NCBI GenBank assembly: GCA_024400935.1
Contig: JAKSLZ010000007.1
Span: forward strand, 1 to 63,782
Direction: 5' to 3'
From: Muribaculaceae bacterium
Lineage (GTDB): Bacteria > Bacteroidota > Bacteroidia > Bacteroidales > Muribaculaceae
Length of the DNA: 63,782 nucleotides
The notes under the pieces are model-generated. The model was not told the DNA's origin and made no database searches. It saw nothing but the letters and a program-made list of their open reading frames with translations. The position numbers and the translations under genes are program-made. The first letter of the stretch is position 1; each line of letters starts with the position of its first letter. Positions 24,612 to 33,061 of this stretch are shown here, piece by piece.

Positions 24612-25940
24612 TTAACCCTTTATCCACTTGAAAATCTCCTTGAAGCTATACTTCTTGCCATAGAGCAGGATGCCTGTGCGGTAGATGCGCGCCGCAACCC
24701 ACACAAATGTCGCCGCGGTGGCATAGAGCAGCAGCAGGCTGCACGCTACCTGCCACATGGGAACGTCATAGGGCAACCTCACCATCATCACCACAGGCGA
24801 AGTGAACGGTATGATGGAGCAAGCCACTGCCATGGGGCCGTTGGGATTCTCTATACATGCCATGCCGGCATAGAGCGCGATAATCATGACCAGGATGATG
24901 GGCGAGGTAAACTGGCCAGCATCGCTGGCTTGGTCCACCGCCGAGCCAAATGCGGCAAACAGCGCTCCATAAAGCAGATAACCACCTATGAAGTAGAATA
25001 CAAAGCACGACAGGATGGCGCCATAGTTGACATTTAACAGTCCTGTGACGATGTTGCGCACCATGTTGTCATCGACCTGCTGGGCCATCTCTCCTGCCCC
25101 CGCGGCCATGGGCACACCGCCCGAGAGCATCGACATGTCCATGCCACCCATTGTCACAGCAACCACAGCGCCTATCACGTTGATAAGCACCACCCACACA
25201 GCCAGCTGTGTGAGTCCCACAAGGCCTATGCCTATGATTTTGCCCATCATGAGCTGGAAGGGCTTGCACGAGCTCACAATCACCTCAACAATGCGCGTGG
25301 TCTTCTCTTCCACCACACTGTTCATGATCATGGCTCCATACATGAGCACAAACATGTAAGTGAGCATCGACAGGGCAAACCCCAGCACCATCGCAATCTC
25401 GGTAGAGGTCTCGTTCTCGCTGCCGTCGTCGCTCCACTTCACACTCTTGACATCCACATCCACCGTGCTGTTGTCAATCATGTCCTGCAGCCCCTCCACA
25501 CCATACGATGCCACACGGGCACGCGTGAGAGTGTCGCTAAGCGCCTCGTTGAGTGTCGACTTGAGGTTAGCGTTCACAGTGCCTTCGCTATATATCGTCA
25601 CCGTGTGCAGCGAGTCCACTCTGGCAGGAATCACCACCACAGCGGCAATGCTGCCGTTGCTCTTGTCATAGAAGTCGTGCAGGTTAGTCACCGTGTCGCC
25701 CCTCATTGCCACAAAGTGGTAAAGGTCAGTATCCTTGATGGCTCTGGCATATTTTCCCGTCTCGTCAATCACCGCCACCGTCTCGGTGTCGCTGCCGGCA
25801 TTGTTGAGATAGCCTATGAGTGCCGGCACACCGCCACACAGCAAAATGAGCAACGGCATGAGCAGCGTGGTGAGGATGAACGACTTAGACTTCACCATCG
25901 CCATGTATTCGCGCGATATTATCAGTTTCAATTTCTTCAT
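24612..25940 (-). CDS. ABC transporter permease (NatB/ABC-2 type)
   Basis: This 442-residue membrane protein has one N-terminal helix (about 19-43), a large extracytoplasmic region (about 45-185), and five or six C-terminal helices between about 185 and 430. The layout matches NatB-like exporters. It pairs with the ATPase encoded just upstream; the genes overlap by 4 bp (25937-25940). The substrate is unknown; relatives export sodium or act in envelope maintenance. The segment KTTRIVEVIVSSCKPFQLMMGKIIG (about 213-237) is the typical conserved loop. Confidence 0.9.
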   Translation of the reverse strand: MKKLKLIISREYMAMVKSKSFILTTLLMPLLILLCGGVPALIGYLNNAGSDTETVAVIDETGKYARAIKDTDLYHFVAMRGDTVTNLHDFYDKSNGSIAAVVVIPARVDSLHTVTIYSEGTVNANLKSTLNEALSDTLTRARVASYGVEGLQDMIDNSTVDVDVKSVKWSDDGSENETSTEIAMVLGFALSMLTYMFVLMYGAMIMNSVVEEKTTRIVEVIVSSCKPFQLMMGKIIGIGLVGLTQLAVWVVLINVIGAVVAVTMGGMDMSMLSGGVPMAAGAGEMAQQVDDNMVRNIVTGLLNVNYGAILSCFVFYFIGGYLLYGALFAAFGSAVDQASDAGQFTSPIILVMIIALYAGMACIENPNGPMAVACSIIPFTSPVVMMVRLPYDVPMWQVACSLLLLYATAATFVWVAARIYRTGILLYGKKYSFKEIFKWIKG

Positions 25941-26854
25941 GCTACAGGCGTTTTAGTTTTGTTCACGGTTTCTATAAACACCTCGTTCATGCTGGGGAGC
26001 ACTTCGTGGAATCCTGTGAGGCGGCAGTTGTCGTTGAGCCACGACACCGCCTGCTTGATACTCACGCCATCCTTCAGCTTAATGGCGGTCTCGTGAGTGC
26101 CGGGCATGGCGGGAAGCACCTCGTAGAGCGTGTCCTGCACAGGCAACACGTCGTCGCCCTCCAGAGCCACGGCAATGATGTTCTTCTTGTAAAGCTGGCG
26201 TATGGCGGCAACCTGTCCTTGCAGCACCACCTTTGAGTTGTTGATGAGCGTGATTTGCTCACACAGGGCCTCAACCGATGCCATGTTGTGAGTCGAGAAC
26301 AGGATGGTGGCACCACCGTCGCGCAATGCCATTATTTCCTTCTTGAGCATCTCGGCATTCACGGGGTCAAATCCCGAGAACGGTTCGTCAAAGATGAGCA
26401 GCTGCGGGCGGTGTATCACTGTGGCGATGAACTGCACCTTCTGCGCCATACCCTTAGACAACGCCTCAAGCTTCTTGTCGCCCCACTCCTCCAGACCGAA
26501 ACGACCGAGCCACGCCTTGGCTTCGCTCTTGGCCAGAGCCTGCGGCATGCCCTTGAGACGAGCCAAATACACAATCTGGTCCATCACCTTCATCTTCTTG
26601 TAGAGGCCGCGCTCCTCGGGCAGATAGCCAATGCGTGTGACATCGTCGTCCACAATGGGGCGTCCGTCGAGCAGCACCTCACCACTGTCCTGATGCGTGA
26701 TGCGGTTTATGATGCGTATGAGCGACGTCTTGCCGGCTCCATTGGGTCCCAGCAAGCCATAGATGCACCCCTGAGGCACATTCATGCTCACGCCGTCCAG
26801 GGCCGTGTGCCCCGAATAGCGCTTCACCACATCTTTTATCTCAATGAAATCCAT
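25937..26854 (-). CDS. ABC transporter ATP-binding protein (NatA-like)
   Basis: The 305-residue protein has Walker A GPNGAGKT (36-43), a signature of LSKGMAQKV (a variant of LSGGQ, usual in this subfamily), Walker B LLIFDEPFSGFDP (about 152-164) and the H-loop FSTHNM. A C-terminal DUF4162-like tail (about 220-300) follows the ATPase core. It powers the permease encoded next, with a 4-bp overlap of reading frames. Upstream lies the array of miniature hairpins (26866-27148). Confidence 0.93.
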   Translation of the reverse strand: MDFIEIKDVVKRYSGHTALDGVSMNVPQGCIYGLLGPNGAGKTSLIRIINRITHQDSGEVLLDGRPIVDDDVTRIGYLPEERGLYKKMKVMDQIVYLARLKGMPQALAKSEAKAWLGRFGLEEWGDKKLEALSKGMAQKVQFIATVIHRPQLLIFDEPFSGFDPVNAEMLKKEIMALRDGGATILFSTHNMASVEALCEQITLINNSKVVLQGQVAAIRQLYKKNIIAVALEGDDVLPVQDTLYEVLPAMPGTHETAIKLKDGVSIKQAVSWLNDNCRLTGFHEVLPSMNEVFIETVNKTKTPVA

Positions 26855-26865
26855 AATTTTAAAAT

Positions 26866-27148
26866 TTTCAAGAACGGACTAATGTCCTGAAAGAACGGGC
26901 TGACGCCCTGAAAGAACGGACTAGCGTCCTATAAGAACGGGCTAACGCCCTATAAGAACGGACTTCGTCCTGAAAGAACGGGCTTCGCCCTATAAGAGTT
27001 TAAGATATAAGAATTTAGACTTATAGCTTGCGCCAGCAAGCGTTCTTAAAGCGCCAGCGTCCTTATAGGCACGCCAGTGCCGTTCTTAAAGCGAAGCGTT
27101 CTTATAGCTCGCAAAGCGAGCGTTCTTAAAGCGAGCGTTCTTAAAAAA
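26866..27148. repeat. Array of miniature hairpins with a GTTCTTAWA linker (C, copy 1)
   Basis: From 26872 to about 26996 there are six units of 20-21 bp. Each is a 4-bp stem that alternates GGAC/GTCC and GGGC/GCCC around 3-4 nt loops, joined by AAGAAC-type linkers. From about 27028 the orientation flips. Stems such as GCTTGC/GCAAGC, GGCAC/GTGCC and GCTCGC/GCGAGC are joined by GTTCTTAAA, GTCCTTATA or GTTCTTATA. The two arms meet around 27000-27027. It fills the gap between yebC and the ABC ATPase gene. Confidence 0.8.
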
Positions 27149-27205
27149 AAGAGCCCATTGCCCCCAGCAAGGGAGTCAAGGCTCTTTTCTTGATAATTCT
27201 TGTGA

Positions 27206-27934
27206 TTATTCCTCAGTCTCAGCTGCCTGCATAGTGGTGAAGACGCTCTGCACGTCCTCATCCTCTTCTACGAGCTCGATAAGGGCATCAACCTGAGCAG
27301 TCTGCTCTGCATTAAGCTCCTTGTAATCGTTGGGCTCATAAACAAACTCACTGCTGATGATCTCGAAGCCGTTCTCCTCAAGATACTTCTGGATGTCACC
27401 GTTAGCCTCAAAAGCACCGCTGATCATGATTTCTTCCTCATCCATGTCGATTTCCTCAGCACCGCAGTCGATGAGTTCCAGCTCGAGCTCGTCAAGTTCG
27501 ACACCGTCCTTGGGAGTAACGTGGAAGTAGCACTTGTGAGTGAACATGAAAGACACAGAACCTGAGTTGCCCAGGCTGCCGCCCTTCTTGTTGAAGTAGC
27601 TGCGCAGGTTAGCAACGGTGCGGGTGGTGTTGTCGGTAGCAGTCTCAACGAGCACAGCGATGCCGTTAGGAGCATATCCCTCGTAAACTACAGTCTTGTA
27701 GTCCTTAGCATCCTTGTCGCTAGCCTTCTTGATAGCGCGCTCGATGGTATCCTTGGGCATGCCGGCACTCTTAGCCGATGCCATGAGGGTACGCAGGCGT
27801 GAGTTAGTGTCGGGATCGGGACCACTAGCCTTCACGCACATAGTGATTTCTTTACTGAATTTTGAAAATGCTTTGCTGTTTTTGCTGTTACGCGCCATGA
27901 TGCGCGCTTTGCGGTATTCAAATGCTCTTCCCAT
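27206..27934 (-). CDS. yebC: YebC/PmpR-family protein
   Basis: The start is placed at the ATG 27934 (MGRAFEYRKARI), the family's normal N-terminus. The frame runs 18 codons further without similarity. The 242-residue protein has the three YebC domains, with KEITMCVKASGPDPDTNSRL, AKSAGMPKDTIERAIKKAS and YEGYAPNGIAVLVETATDN. Family members bind DNA as regulators, and recent work links some to translation of difficult peptide motifs; which applies here is unknown. The C-terminal third is acidic. It is cytoplasmic. Confidence 0.93.
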   Translation of the reverse strand: MGRAFEYRKARIMARNSKNSKAFSKFSKEITMCVKASGPDPDTNSRLRTLMASAKSAGMPKDTIERAIKKASDKDAKDYKTVVYEGYAPNGIAVLVETATDNTTRTVANLRSYFNKKGGSLGNSGSVSFMFTHKCYFHVTPKDGVELDELELELIDCGAEEIDMDEEEIMISGAFEANGDIQKYLEENGFEIISSEFVYEPNDYKELNAEQTAQVDALIELVEEDEDVQSVFTTMQAAETEE

Positions 27935-28126
27935 TGTATAGTATATTTTTAGTTGTTTAAATTTGTCAACAAGTTGTATATCAATCATTTACCTTTGGTT
28001 TTACACGCCAAAGACTGCACCCGCAACGAGCGCACACAATGATTAACCTACAAATTTACTCACTTTTTCCCACATATGCAACTCACACCCAGCGAAAAAA
28101 TCGCCACACGACTTCGCTGACACTAT

Positions 28127-28364
28127 GATGTCCGCAGGACATTACCTGGATAACCCGGTACACCGAAGCGTAGCGAAGGTGTGCCGGGAAATGGTAAACA
28201 GGAACTATGCGTCTGGAGGACGCTACACCTCAGGCGCTTTGTAGCATTGATCGTAGACGATGGGATGTAGCGTCTTTCAGACGCGTTGTCGGGATGATGC
28301 TTCCTCCCCCACACGCCACTTCGTTCGGCGTGTGGGGTTATCCAGGTAATGTCCTGCGGACATC
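28127..28364. repeat. Element with perfect 30-bp terminal inverted repeats, containing element P copy 2
   Basis: 28127-28156 and 28335-28364 are perfect reverse complements (start GATGTCCGCAGGACATTACC). The 178-bp interior is made of hairpins. A ~32-nt stem lies near 28157-28190. A nested stem pairs GCGTCTGG...GACGCTACA with TGTAGCGTC...CAGACGC (about 28209-28292). CCCCACACGCC pairs with GGCGTGTGGGG near 28308-28337. It contains no ORF. It looks like a miniature inverted-repeat element. Confidence 0.85.
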
Positions 28365-28415
28365 GCTGTGTATGCCCACCAGATAGCCCATACTAAACCG
28401 CCAACCAGAAGATCC

Positions 28416-28612
28416 GGATCCATGATTTTTTATATTTTATTAGGCGTAGCCGCATTTTCGTCACAGTGGATAACAGTTGTGGTCAAGCCACAATGTGGGT
28501 CATGGCATAGGTTGCAGGCCGAAGCTCGCTTCGAGACAGCAGCCCATGCCATGGCGCACACTCAGGATCTAGCTGAGCGTTATCTACTATGACATTTTCC
28601 TTTTAATTATCT
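28416..28612 (+). repeat. Dispersed ~190-bp repeat A, copy 2
   Basis: It shares GGCGTAGCCGCATTTTCGTC, GCTCGCTTCGAGAC and TAGCTGAGCGTTATCTACTA with copies 1 and 3. The central stem CATGGCAT...ATGCCATG is intact. It lies 50 bp from the inverted-repeat element. Confidence 0.85.
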
Positions 28613-28640
28613 ATACATAACTAAAGCATTGGCGTCTTTA

Positions 28641-28694
28641 TTCCGGCCATATCATCCTGAATTTGCATGCCTTCATGGCCGGCTACCGTATTCC
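28641..28694 (+). repeat. Dispersed repeat B, copy 2
   Basis: Counterpart of 2848-2901, inverted. It begins TCCGGCCATATCATCCTG and ends CTACCGTATTCCA. Confidence 0.7.
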
Positions 28695-28799
28695 ATCCCT
28701 ATTGTACATATTCTTGTGCCGGGCACACCAGGAACACCAGAGTCAGCAATGAAAACATTAAGTACCTCATAGCGATGTCGTTTTGAATTGTGTGATAAA

Positions 28800-28851
28800 T
28801 ATAAGAAATAGCGAGGATTGGTGTGGTGGTGCCACATCGTCCTCGCTATTT
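28800..28851 (-). terminator. Terminator-like hairpin after pheT
   Basis: AAATAGCGAGGA (28806-28817) pairs perfectly with 28840-28851, with an inner GTGTGG/CCACAT stem. The minus-strand tail CTTATATTT is only moderately T-rich. Confidence 0.6.
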
Positions 28852-28876
28852 GTGTATCTACTGTCCCGCTGGGGGA

Positions 28877-31342
28877 TTAGCGGAGCTTAGCGCCAAGCTG
28901 TGACTCAAGGTTCTTGATGATCTTCTGCATGATAGCGTCGATCTGCTTGTCCTTGAGGGTCTTCTCGTCGTCCTGGATGATCATGCTGATTGCGTAGCTC
29001 TTCTTGCCGGCCTCGAGCTTCTTGCTCTCGTAGACATCGAAGAGTGACACGCTCTTGAGCAGTTTCTTCTCGCTGCTCTCAACCACGCGGCGGATGTCGG
29101 CATAGGTAGTGCTGATGTCAACGAGCAGCGCGAGGTCACGGCGCACTGGCAGGGTCTTGGGAAGGTCATAATACTTGATGTCCTTCTTAGCAGCGAGCTT
29201 GCAAGCTGCGCTCCAGTATACCTGTGCGTAGAAGACGGGCTGGTCGATGTCGGCCTTCTTGAGCTGTGCGTCGGTCACCACACCCAGCACGGCGATCACC
29301 TTGCCGCCGCGGTTCTTGTAAGTGAGCGAGGGCTCGAGGGTGTCGTCCTCGGTCTGCTCCAGGGTGAGGGTTTTGAGGTCAACGCCCATGCCGGTGAGCA
29401 CGTTCTCGAGGGTAGCCTTGAGGTCATATACGTTGACGGGGCGCACGGGCTCGGCCCATGACTCCTCGTGGTTGTTACCGCTCAGCCAGATGCCCAGCAT
29501 GGGTTGCTCGGTGTAAGGAGCAAGTGCTTTCTCGGTCTGGTCGGCGTCACCGTTGTAGTGGTAAACGTTGCCAAACTCATAGAGCTTCATGTTGGGGTTC
29601 TTGTGGTTGATGTTGCGAGCCACGCTCTCCAGACCGCCGAAGAGGAGCGACTGGCGCATCACGTTCAAGTCGCTGCTCAGGGGGTTCATGATGTGTACGC
29701 AGTGTGCCTCGGGATATGTCTCGCAGTCAGCATAGTAAGCAGCGGCTGTGAGCGAGTTGTTCATGATCTCGCGGTAACCCACTGCTGTGAGCTGGTTGCT
29801 GATGAGCTCCTGCAGGTCGTCGGCAAAGTCAACGCTGTCCTTAGCCGAGAGAGTACCCTTGACTGAGTCGTTGAACTCAACGTTGTTGTAACCGTAAACG
29901 CGGAGGATGTCCTCGACAACGTCGCACGGACGGCGAACGTCAACGCGATAAGTGGGAACAACGAGGCTGAGCTTCTCATCGTCCTCGGCAACCACTTCCA
30001 TCTCGAGGCTCTTGACGATGTCCTTGATCACCTCGTGCTCGATATCCTTGCCGATGAGGCCTGTAACGTAGTCATACTTGAGCTCAACGGGGAAGCCAGG
30101 GAACTCCTGTGACTTGACGTCAACGATGTCGCCGCAAATCTCACCGCCGGCGAGCTCCTTAACGAGCATAGCGGCAAGCTTGAGGTTGTAGACGGTGGTA
30201 TTGGGGTCGATGCCGCGCTCAAAGCGGAACGAAGCGTCGCTGTTGATGGCAAAGCGACGGGCAGTCTTGCGAATCCATGTGGGGTGGAAGTAAGCGCTCT
30301 CCAGGAACACGTCGGTAGTGGTCTCGGTAACGCCACTCTCCAGACCGCCGTAAACACCGCCAATGCACATGGGCTCCTCGGCGTTGCAAATCATGAGGTC
30401 GCGCTCGGTGAGAGTGCGCTCCACGCCGTCGAGGGTGACAAATTTGGTGCCTTCCTTCACTGTCTTAACGACGATCTTGTCGCCCTTAACCTTGGCGAGG
30501 TCGAAGCAGTGCATGGGCTGGCCCAGGCCCAGGAGCATATAGTTAGTGATGTCGACGATGTTGTTGATGGGGTGCTGGCCCACAGCGAGCAACAGGTCCT
30601 TGAGCCACTTGGGACTCTCCTGAACCTTGACGCCGCGAATGGTCAAACCGCTGTAGCGGGGGCAAGCCTCGGTGTTCTCCACCTCAACGGGGATAGCGCC
30701 CTCGGCCTTGTCGATTGCAAAGGCGTCAACAGCGGGCTTAGAGAGCTCGCCTGCACGGCCGTTGCGCTGCATCCATGCCTTGAGGTCGCGTGCCACGCCA
30801 TAGTGCGAAGCACCGTCGATGCGGTTGGGGGTGAGGTCCACCTCGATCAACCAGTCGTCCTCGATGCCGTAGTACTCAGCAGCGGGAGTGCCCACAACTG
30901 CGTCCTCGGGCAGAACGATGATGCCGTCGTGGCTTGCGCCAACGCCAATCTCGTCCTCGGCGCAAATCATGCCCCAAGATTCCTCGCCGCGCATCTTGCC
31001 TTTCTTGATCACAAACTCCTTGTCGCCGTCATAGAGCTTGGTGCCTATGGTGGCAACAATCACCTTCTGGCCGGCAGCCACGTTGGGAGCGCCGCACACG
31101 ATCTGCACGGGAGCCTCGCCGTTGCCCAGGTCCACTGTGGTGATGTGCAGGTGGTCGCTGTTAGGATGATCAACGCAGGTAAGCACTTTACCCACAACCA
31201 GTCCGCGCAGTCCGCCGCGTATTGTTTCGATTTGTTCAAGAGCACCCACCTCAAGACCGAGGCTGGTGAGAGCGACGCTCACCTCTTCGGGGGTGAGGTC
31301 GGTGTCGATATAGCGTTTAAGCCACTTGTAAGAAATATTCAT
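28877..31342 (-). CDS. pheT: Phenylalanine--tRNA ligase beta subunit
   Basis: This 821-residue protein has the full bacterial beta-subunit layout. An EMAP/OB-fold tRNA-binding domain spans about 40-150 (VVGKVLTCVDHPNSDHLHITTVD). The B3/4 editing domain follows, with ECRYSGL-type CPRYSGLTIRGVKV (about 215-230). B5 and the catalytic-like core include IDITNYMLLGLGQPMHCFDL. A C-terminal ferredoxin-like anticodon-binding domain (about 725-820; LPVRRDLALLVD) ends it. It forms the alpha2beta2 synthetase that charges tRNA-Phe. pheS is not adjacent. A -7 element lies 37 bp upstream. Confidence 0.97.
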   Translation of the reverse strand: MNISYKWLKRYIDTDLTPEEVSVALTSLGLEVGALEQIETIRGGLRGLVVGKVLTCVDHPNSDHLHITTVDLGNGEAPVQIVCGAPNVAAGQKVIVATIGTKLYDGDKEFVIKKGKMRGEESWGMICAEDEIGVGASHDGIIVLPEDAVVGTPAAEYYGIEDDWLIEVDLTPNRIDGASHYGVARDLKAWMQRNGRAGELSKPAVDAFAIDKAEGAIPVEVENTEACPRYSGLTIRGVKVQESPKWLKDLLLAVGQHPINNIVDITNYMLLGLGQPMHCFDLAKVKGDKIVVKTVKEGTKFVTLDGVERTLTERDLMICNAEEPMCIGGVYGGLESGVTETTTDVFLESAYFHPTWIRKTARRFAINSDASFRFERGIDPNTTVYNLKLAAMLVKELAGGEICGDIVDVKSQEFPGFPVELKYDYVTGLIGKDIEHEVIKDIVKSLEMEVVAEDDEKLSLVVPTYRVDVRRPCDVVEDILRVYGYNNVEFNDSVKGTLSAKDSVDFADDLQELISNQLTAVGYREIMNNSLTAAAYYADCETYPEAHCVHIMNPLSSDLNVMRQSLLFGGLESVARNINHKNPNMKLYEFGNVYHYNGDADQTEKALAPYTEQPMLGIWLSGNNHEESWAEPVRPVNVYDLKATLENVLTGMGVDLKTLTLEQTEDDTLEPSLTYKNRGGKVIAVLGVVTDAQLKKADIDQPVFYAQVYWSAACKLAAKKDIKYYDLPKTLPVRRDLALLVDISTTYADIRRVVESSEKKLLKSVSLFDVYESKKLEAGKKSYAISMIIQDDEKTLKDKQIDAIMQKIIKNLESQLGAKLR

Positions 31343-31378
31343 ATATCCTTGTTGTTTTGTATTTTCGTTTTCAACCTA

Positions 31379-31386
31379 CAAAGATA
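31379..31386 (-). promoter_or_regulatory. -7 element of pheT
   Basis: Minus-strand TATCTTTG. A TTTG lies at 31410-31413, but the gap is 23 nt, slightly too long. Just upstream, CGGTTTTTTGC/GCAAAAAACCG (31420-31449) forms an 11-bp hairpin. Confidence 0.5.
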
Positions 31387-31620
31387 CAGATTTTTTTTCA
31401 ACGAATGGGCAAAGAGAAACGGTTTTTTGCCCTTTAGAGCAAAAAACCGCACTTTATGGGTTCTTGCGACTGGGAGCTGGGCTCCCTAAGCCCACTAAAA
31501 TCTCCAGCCATTCCTGATATCCAGAAATTCTAGAAGCTCCAGGATTTCCTGGTGCTTGGGATTTTTAGAAGCTCTATCACATGTTTTTACAAGTAACCTT
31601 GAAGCAAGGGTGTTACACTA

Positions 31621-32574
31621 TCACACCACATTGACCGGAGACCCGGCCATCCATGCCGCTACGTTGTCGATGATGACGCGCATCATGCGCTCGCGGGCTT
31701 CGCGGCTCGCCCACCCCACATGGGGCGTAAAGAAACAGTTGCGTGCCGAGAGCAAGGGGTTGTCGTGTGCGGGAGGCTCCTGTATCATCACGTCGATGCC
31801 TGCCGCCATTATCTTACCTTCATTGAGGGCCTGAGCCAGTGCCACCTCGTCAACGAGCATGCCACGTGCCGTGTTGAGCAGTATAGCCGTGGGCTTCATG
31901 AGTGCCAGTCGACGCGCGTCGACCATACCGGCATTGTCGCGTGTGAGCGGACAGTGCAGCGACACCACGTCACTGGTAGAGAACAGGTGGTCGAGGTCGC
32001 GTGCAATGGTCACACCGGCAGGCAGCTGGTCCTGAGACTTGGAGGTGAATGCCATCACCTTCATGCCCAACGCCTGTGCCATGCCCGACACAGCCTGACC
32101 TATCTGGCCCATACCCACTATGCCCATCTGCTTGCCGGTAAGCTCAATGAGTGGTGTAGACGTGTAGCAGAAGTCCTTGCTGTCGCTCCAGCGGCCAGCC
32201 CTCACCTGGCGGGTATAGTGCCCGGTGCGGCAAGCGATGTTGAGCAGGTGAGCCATGGTCATCTGCGCCACCGACCACGTGCTGTAGGCCGGCACGTTAG
32301 TCACCACGATGCCACGCTCGTGGGCAGCCTCAACGTCAATGTTATTGTAGCCGGTGCCCATCTCGCCCAGATACTTGAGCCGGGGCAACTGTGCTATGAT
32401 GTCGCGCGTGATGGCCACCTTGTTGACCAGCACGGCATCGGCATCCTGGCAACGGGGCACCACCAGGTCAGGTGCACAACGTTCATACACATCGCACTCG
32501 CCCATCGCCTCCAGCTCATCCCACGACAGGTCGCCGGGATTGCCGGGATATCCGTCCAGCACTACTACCTTCAT
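31621..32574 (-). CDS. D-2-hydroxyacid dehydrogenase (glycerate dehydrogenase-like)
   Basis: The start is the ATG at 32574; the longer frame uses a TTG that overlaps the stop of the upstream gene. The 317-residue NAD-dependent enzyme has GIVGMGQIGQAVSGMA (about 147-162) as the Rossmann loop. Catalytic Arg sits in NTARGMLVDE, Glu in DVMIQEPP and His in FTPHVGWASREAR. It interconverts a 2-keto acid and the D-hydroxyacid; hydroxypyruvate/glycerate is the usual substrate of close relatives. It is the last gene of a four-gene operon, 2 nt after the Lrp gene. Confidence 0.9.
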   Translation of the reverse strand: MKVVVLDGYPGNPGDLSWDELEAMGECDVYERCAPDLVVPRCQDADAVLVNKVAITRDIIAQLPRLKYLGEMGTGYNNIDVEAAHERGIVVTNVPAYSTWSVAQMTMAHLLNIACRTGHYTRQVRAGRWSDSKDFCYTSTPLIELTGKQMGIVGMGQIGQAVSGMAQALGMKVMAFTSKSQDQLPAGVTIARDLDHLFSTSDVVSLHCPLTRDNAGMVDARRLALMKPTAILLNTARGMLVDEVALAQALNEGKIMAAGIDVMIQEPPAHDNPLLSARNCFFTPHVGWASREARERMMRVIIDNVAAWMAGSPVNVV

Positions 32575-32576
32575 TG

Positions 32577-33050
32577 TCAATCCTCCAGATTATCGTTGCG
32601 AATGGGAATCTGACGGTTGATGCTCTGCTCCAGCGAGATAAGGGTTTCAGTAGCCATCACGCCGGGAATGTGCTGGATCTTGTCGTTGAGCAGTTCCATG
32701 AGGTGCTGGTTGTCGCGGGCATAGAGCTTGATGAGCATGGTGTAGGAACCTGTGGTGAACTGGCACTCTACCACCTCGCGTATCTTCTCCAGCTCAGGCA
32801 CCACGTCGCGGTACATAGAGCCGCGCTGCAGCTGTATGCCTATGTAGGTGCAAGTGGAGTAACCCAGGGCCCTGGGGTTGACATGATAGCCCGAGCCCAC
32901 AATAACACCTGCCTCGACCATGCGCTGGATGCGCTGGTGGATGGCTGCTCTCGAAACACCGCATTCAACGGCCACATCTTTAGAGGGGATGCGGGCGTTC
33001 TGCATGATGATTTTTAGGATTTTCTTGTCTAAATTGTCTATTTTTTCCAT
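32577..33050 (-). CDS. Lrp/AsnC-family transcriptional regulator
   Basis: The 157-residue protein has an N-terminal winged HTH (LDKKILKIIMQNARIPSKDVA...VSRAAIHQRIQRM, about 7-47). A C-terminal RAM effector domain (about 65-145) contains YTMLIKLYARDNQHLMELL. Such regulators sense amino acids. Tight linkage (2 nt) to a D-2-hydroxyacid dehydrogenase suggests control of serine/glycerate or another amino-acid route; this is inference. Confidence 0.93.
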   Translation of the reverse strand: MEKIDNLDKKILKIIMQNARIPSKDVAVECGVSRAAIHQRIQRMVEAGVIVGSGYHVNPRALGYSTCTYIGIQLQRGSMYRDVVPELEKIREVVECQFTTGSYTMLIKLYARDNQHLMELLNDKIQHIPGVMATETLISLEQSINRQIPIRNDNLED

Positions 33051-33061
33051 CGAAATATCAT

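Noticed and set aside
27935..27988. N-terminal extension of the YebC frame and a TTGACA-N18-TATACT match in it
   Set aside because: YebC proteins begin at MGRAFEYRK; the sigma70-like match would start transcription inside the gene and probably reflects AT-rich sequence.
30284..31489. 401-codon ORF antisense to pheT
   Set aside because: pheT is full-length and unmistakable; the antisense frame is open because of strong codon bias, and its product resembles no protein.
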